A stretch of 7,750 nucleotides of DNA from Chloroflexota bacterium. GTDB lineage: Bacteria > Chloroflexota > Dehalococcoidia > DSTF01 > JACRBR01. The DNA lies in NCBI GenBank assembly GCA_016213125.1, contig JACRBR010000213.1, positions 1-7,750 on the forward strand, given 5' to 3'. Numbering within the stretch: the first letter of the stretch is position 1; every line of letters starts with the position of its first letter. The notes beneath the pieces were generated by a model. That model was not told the origin of the DNA, ran no database searches, and saw only the letters and a program-made list of their open reading frames with translations. A program made the position numbers and the translations under genes. Of the stretch, positions 6,395 through 7,750 are shown in pieces.

Positions 6395-6421
6395 ACCACA
6401 GACTTCACAGATTTTCACAGA
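6395..6421 (+). repeat. CACAGA-type imperfect short repeat
   Basis: Three units, CCACAGACT, TCACAGATTT and TCACAGAG, lie in a row at a spacing of 9 to 10 bases. AT-richer CACAGA strings of this sort occur between genes in several phyla, but no function is known to me. Confidence 0.55.
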
Positions 6422-6546
6422 GGGGATTCCTTTCGCCGGGGTCCTGCGGCTGCGCGGGGTGCTGTAGCTTCGGCGGCGGGTGTTTGATTGGAATTTTCGT
6501 TTTCCCGTGACGGGGGTTGAAGCTGCAGTTGATTGGGGGGTGACGG

Positions 6547-6561
6547 GCTCAGGTTCGGATC
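6547..6561 (+). repeat. Direct repeat GCTCAGRTTCGGATC, first copy
   Basis: GCTCAGGTTCGGATC here matches GCTCAGATTCGGATC at 6613-6627 in 14 of 15 bases, offset 66 bp. Both copies lie close to TTTGATTG strings, which suggests that a longer unit has been duplicated and has diverged. Confidence 0.6.
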
Positions 6562-6612
6562 TTTGATTGGTTTGATTGGGTGGTGGGCGGTGCAATCAAT
6601 GATTTTCGGGCG

Positions 6613-6627
6613 GCTCAGATTCGGATC
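6613..6627 (+). repeat. Direct repeat GCTCAGRTTCGGATC, second copy
   Basis: This is the partner of 6547-6561. TTTGATTG follows 10 bases after it, whereas it follows directly after the first copy, so the spacing has drifted. Confidence 0.6.
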
Positions 6628-6680
6628 CGGGCGGTGTTTGATTGCTTTGGTTGCCATGGTCTGCCCTCGATCAATGATCT

Positions 6681-6708
6681 GTCGGTCGTCGGTCGTCGGT
6701 CGTCGGTC
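6681..6708 (+). repeat. Heptamer array, four copies of GTCGGTC
   Basis: Four perfect tandem copies of GTCGGTC. In the CGTCGGT register they share five of seven bases with the CGTTAGT units at 6361-6381. Confidence 0.9.
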
Positions 6709-6842
6709 TCAGTGGCTCGCGTGGCGCACCGGGGAGTCTGTGAGTGCGAGGGTAGGGGAGGTGGGATGGGAACTCCAAGCGCGCCAGATCACTTTTGGCG
6801 AAAAAGTCGGGGGGGCGGAACCGCGAAGGGACAGGAAGGGGT

Positions 6843-6883
6843 ATGAAACGGGGCGGTATTGGTAGACCGCGTTACCGTTTCAT
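6843..6883 (-). terminator. Two-part inverted repeat over the 3' end of the AlbA_2 gene
   Basis: ATGAAACGG (6843-6851) and CCGTTTCAT (6875-6883) form a 9-bp perfect outer stem. GCGGT and ACCGC (6853-6857, 6866-6870) form an inner stem with an 8-base loop. The outer stem includes the last Met-Lys-Arg codons, and the stop codon follows immediately. No T-tract follows on the minus strand, so it is a terminator candidate or an mRNA 3'-end stabiliser rather than a textbook intrinsic terminator. Confidence 0.4.
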
Positions 6884-7750
6884 TGTCTGGATCGCCTGGG
6901 CGTCGATTTGGCCATTAACTGAGAAGGGAATCACGGCATGATCAAAGCCGAACTCGGCGTACACCTCAGCAAGGATCTGATGCGCAAACCGGCCCGCTTC
7001 CAACGGGGCGGGTGCCCACGAGGTCAGGAAGGCGTCCGCCAAGGCGGGATGGCGTTGCGAGAAATGATCCGCACGCTCGGGTAACTTGATCTGCGACTTC
7101 TGGAGATTCCTCATGCCAACACGCCAAACAGCGTCGGCCTCGGGCTGAATTCGACTTAGGACATGAGCTATATGAAAGCGACTGAACTCGAGCGTGAACT
7201 CGACGAGCGCAACAGGGTTGATCCAAAGCTCACCGCGCGCTGCGAAGTTCTGATAGGCCCAAGTCAGGTGCTCCTGGCCCTGAATAGCAGTCGTTATCCC
7301 GGAGCGGGTTACCGATAGCGAGTCGGAACTCTTCCACACCACCCTTAGCGAGCCATGCGGTGTTCGCTCTGGATCGATGCCGTCAGGAAGGTTGAACCCC
7401 GCAGGCCGTAGCTGAGGGATGTCGATGAGGATGTCGTGCAAGCTCGCCCCACCGCCCTCATAGAAGCGCTCCAGTTTCCCGAGGCGCGTCGGCATCGCCT
7501 GAAGTTCAAGGCTGACGTCACCTTGATCAAGGCCGATCGCCCTGTGGTCATCGAATAGCACCTCATCAGCTTCGGTCTTAAGATCTTGACCCGGTTCTGG
7601 AGGCAGAGGTGCCAATGTTCCTTTGTAGCCTTCGTGTATCCAGCCGTGCACCTGTTCCGTTGGTATAGGAGTGTTGTGGGTACCGGCCCGTTCAAACACA
7701 CCCAGGAACGTGTCATCCATGCCACCGGACGCGTTCACCGATCTCTTGAC
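6872..7750 (-). CDS. C-terminal part of a probable AlbA_2 (Schlafen-type) domain protein
   Basis: The frame is open from the right window edge (292 residues visible), so the true start is probably outside. An internal GTG at 7738 or ATG at 7720 could serve, but neither has a good ribosome site. The segment VFERAGTHNTPIPTEQVHGWI, about 18-38 residues from the edge, resembles the Y-x-R-x-G-x-x-x-x-P-x-x-x-E-x-V/I element that closes the AlbA_2 domain (Pfam family of Schlafen-like putative DNA/RNA-binding proteins). The rest is a mixed alpha/beta tail of about 250 residues with no catalytic motif I recognise. Proteins of this group occur as regulators and in defence or mobile contexts, and the role here is unknown. 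Base composition looks lower in GC than in recQ or the SDR gene, a mild sign of separate origin. Confidence 0.6.
   Translation of the reverse strand, partial: VKRSVNASGGMDDTFLGVFERAGTHNTPIPTEQVHGWIHEGYKGTLAPLPPEPGQDLKTEADEVLFDDHRAIGLDQGDVSLELQAMPTRLGKLERFYEGGGASLHDILIDIPQLRPAGFNLPDGIDPERTPHGSLRVVWKSSDSLSVTRSGITTAIQGQEHLTWAYQNFAARGELWINPVALVEFTLEFSRFHIAHVLSRIQPEADAVWRVGMRNLQKSQIKLPERADHFSQRHPALADAFLTSWAPAPLEAGRFAHQILAEVYAEFGFDHAVIPFSVNGQIDAQAIQTMKR

Larger units (their letters stand above)
6360..6871. other. Gene-less, repeat-rich stretch between the SDR and AlbA_2 genes
   Basis: About 500 bp contain no credible gene. The short frames on both strands are low-complexity (Pro/Asn/Arg-rich) and match no family I recognise. 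Composition is lower in GC than the neighbouring genes. It holds the TCGTTAG array, the CACAGA repeats, at least five TTGATTG-like strings between 6480 and 6645, a 15-base direct repeat, the GTCGGTC array, and an inverted repeat at its right end. It may be the worn remains of mobile or repeat DNA. Confidence 0.7.

Noticed and set aside
6681..6708. CRISPR array
   Set aside because: Units are 7 bp with no spacers. None of the repeats in the window has the repeat-spacer layout.
6415..6865. Small Pro/Asn-rich and Arg/Trp-rich frames in the gene-less zone
   Set aside because: They overlap on both strands, have no ribosome sites of note, and are built from the short repeats there.

Overview
The window is GC-rich bacterial chromosome, with protein families typical of a free-living heterotroph. 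The mix of genes and the GC-rich palindromic and short tandem repeats would fit Chloroflexota or a similar high-GC phylum, but no marker gene here fixes the taxonomy, so this is a weak inference. Six protein-coding genes and one frameshifted gene can be supported. All but one lie on the minus strand.

Reading along the minus strand from right to left, the right edge (7750-6872) holds the C-terminal part of a probable AlbA_2 (Schlafen-type) domain protein that runs off the window. Next is a gene-less, repeat-rich stretch of about 500 bp (6360-6871). The single plus-strand gene, a short-chain dehydrogenase (5562-6359), is divergent from a beta-lactamase-family serine hydrolase (5440-4220). After these come a small secreted lipoprotein gene broken by a one-base frameshift (4115-3607), an MBL-fold metallohydrolase (3450-2593), a free-standing S23-type four-helix-bundle gene (2550-2104), and recQ (2077 to the left edge), whose 3' end lies outside the window.

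The MBL gene has the clearest control region. A near-consensus sigma-70 promoter (TTGACT, 17 bp, TATGAT) is followed at the expected start point by a 7-bp dyad. Then come a 30-bp-period repeat that duplicates the translation start region and a 16-codon upstream ORF ending 9 bases before the MBL start codon. The four-helix-bundle gene sits between two inverted octamer arrays like a small cassette between the MBL gene and recQ. The same degenerate core (CGTYRGT) recurs in two heptamer arrays beside the dehydrogenase gene and in the gene-less zone. The dehydrogenase gene carries an in-frame GC-rich palindrome that looks like a repeat element inserted into a protein.

No shared pathway links the genes. 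DNA repair, hydrolases and an oxidoreductase lie side by side as small separate units. No convincing new multi-gene system is visible. The most noteworthy material is the repeat biology: the octamer-flanked cassette, the repeat inside a coding sequence, and the duplicated initiation region before the MBL gene.
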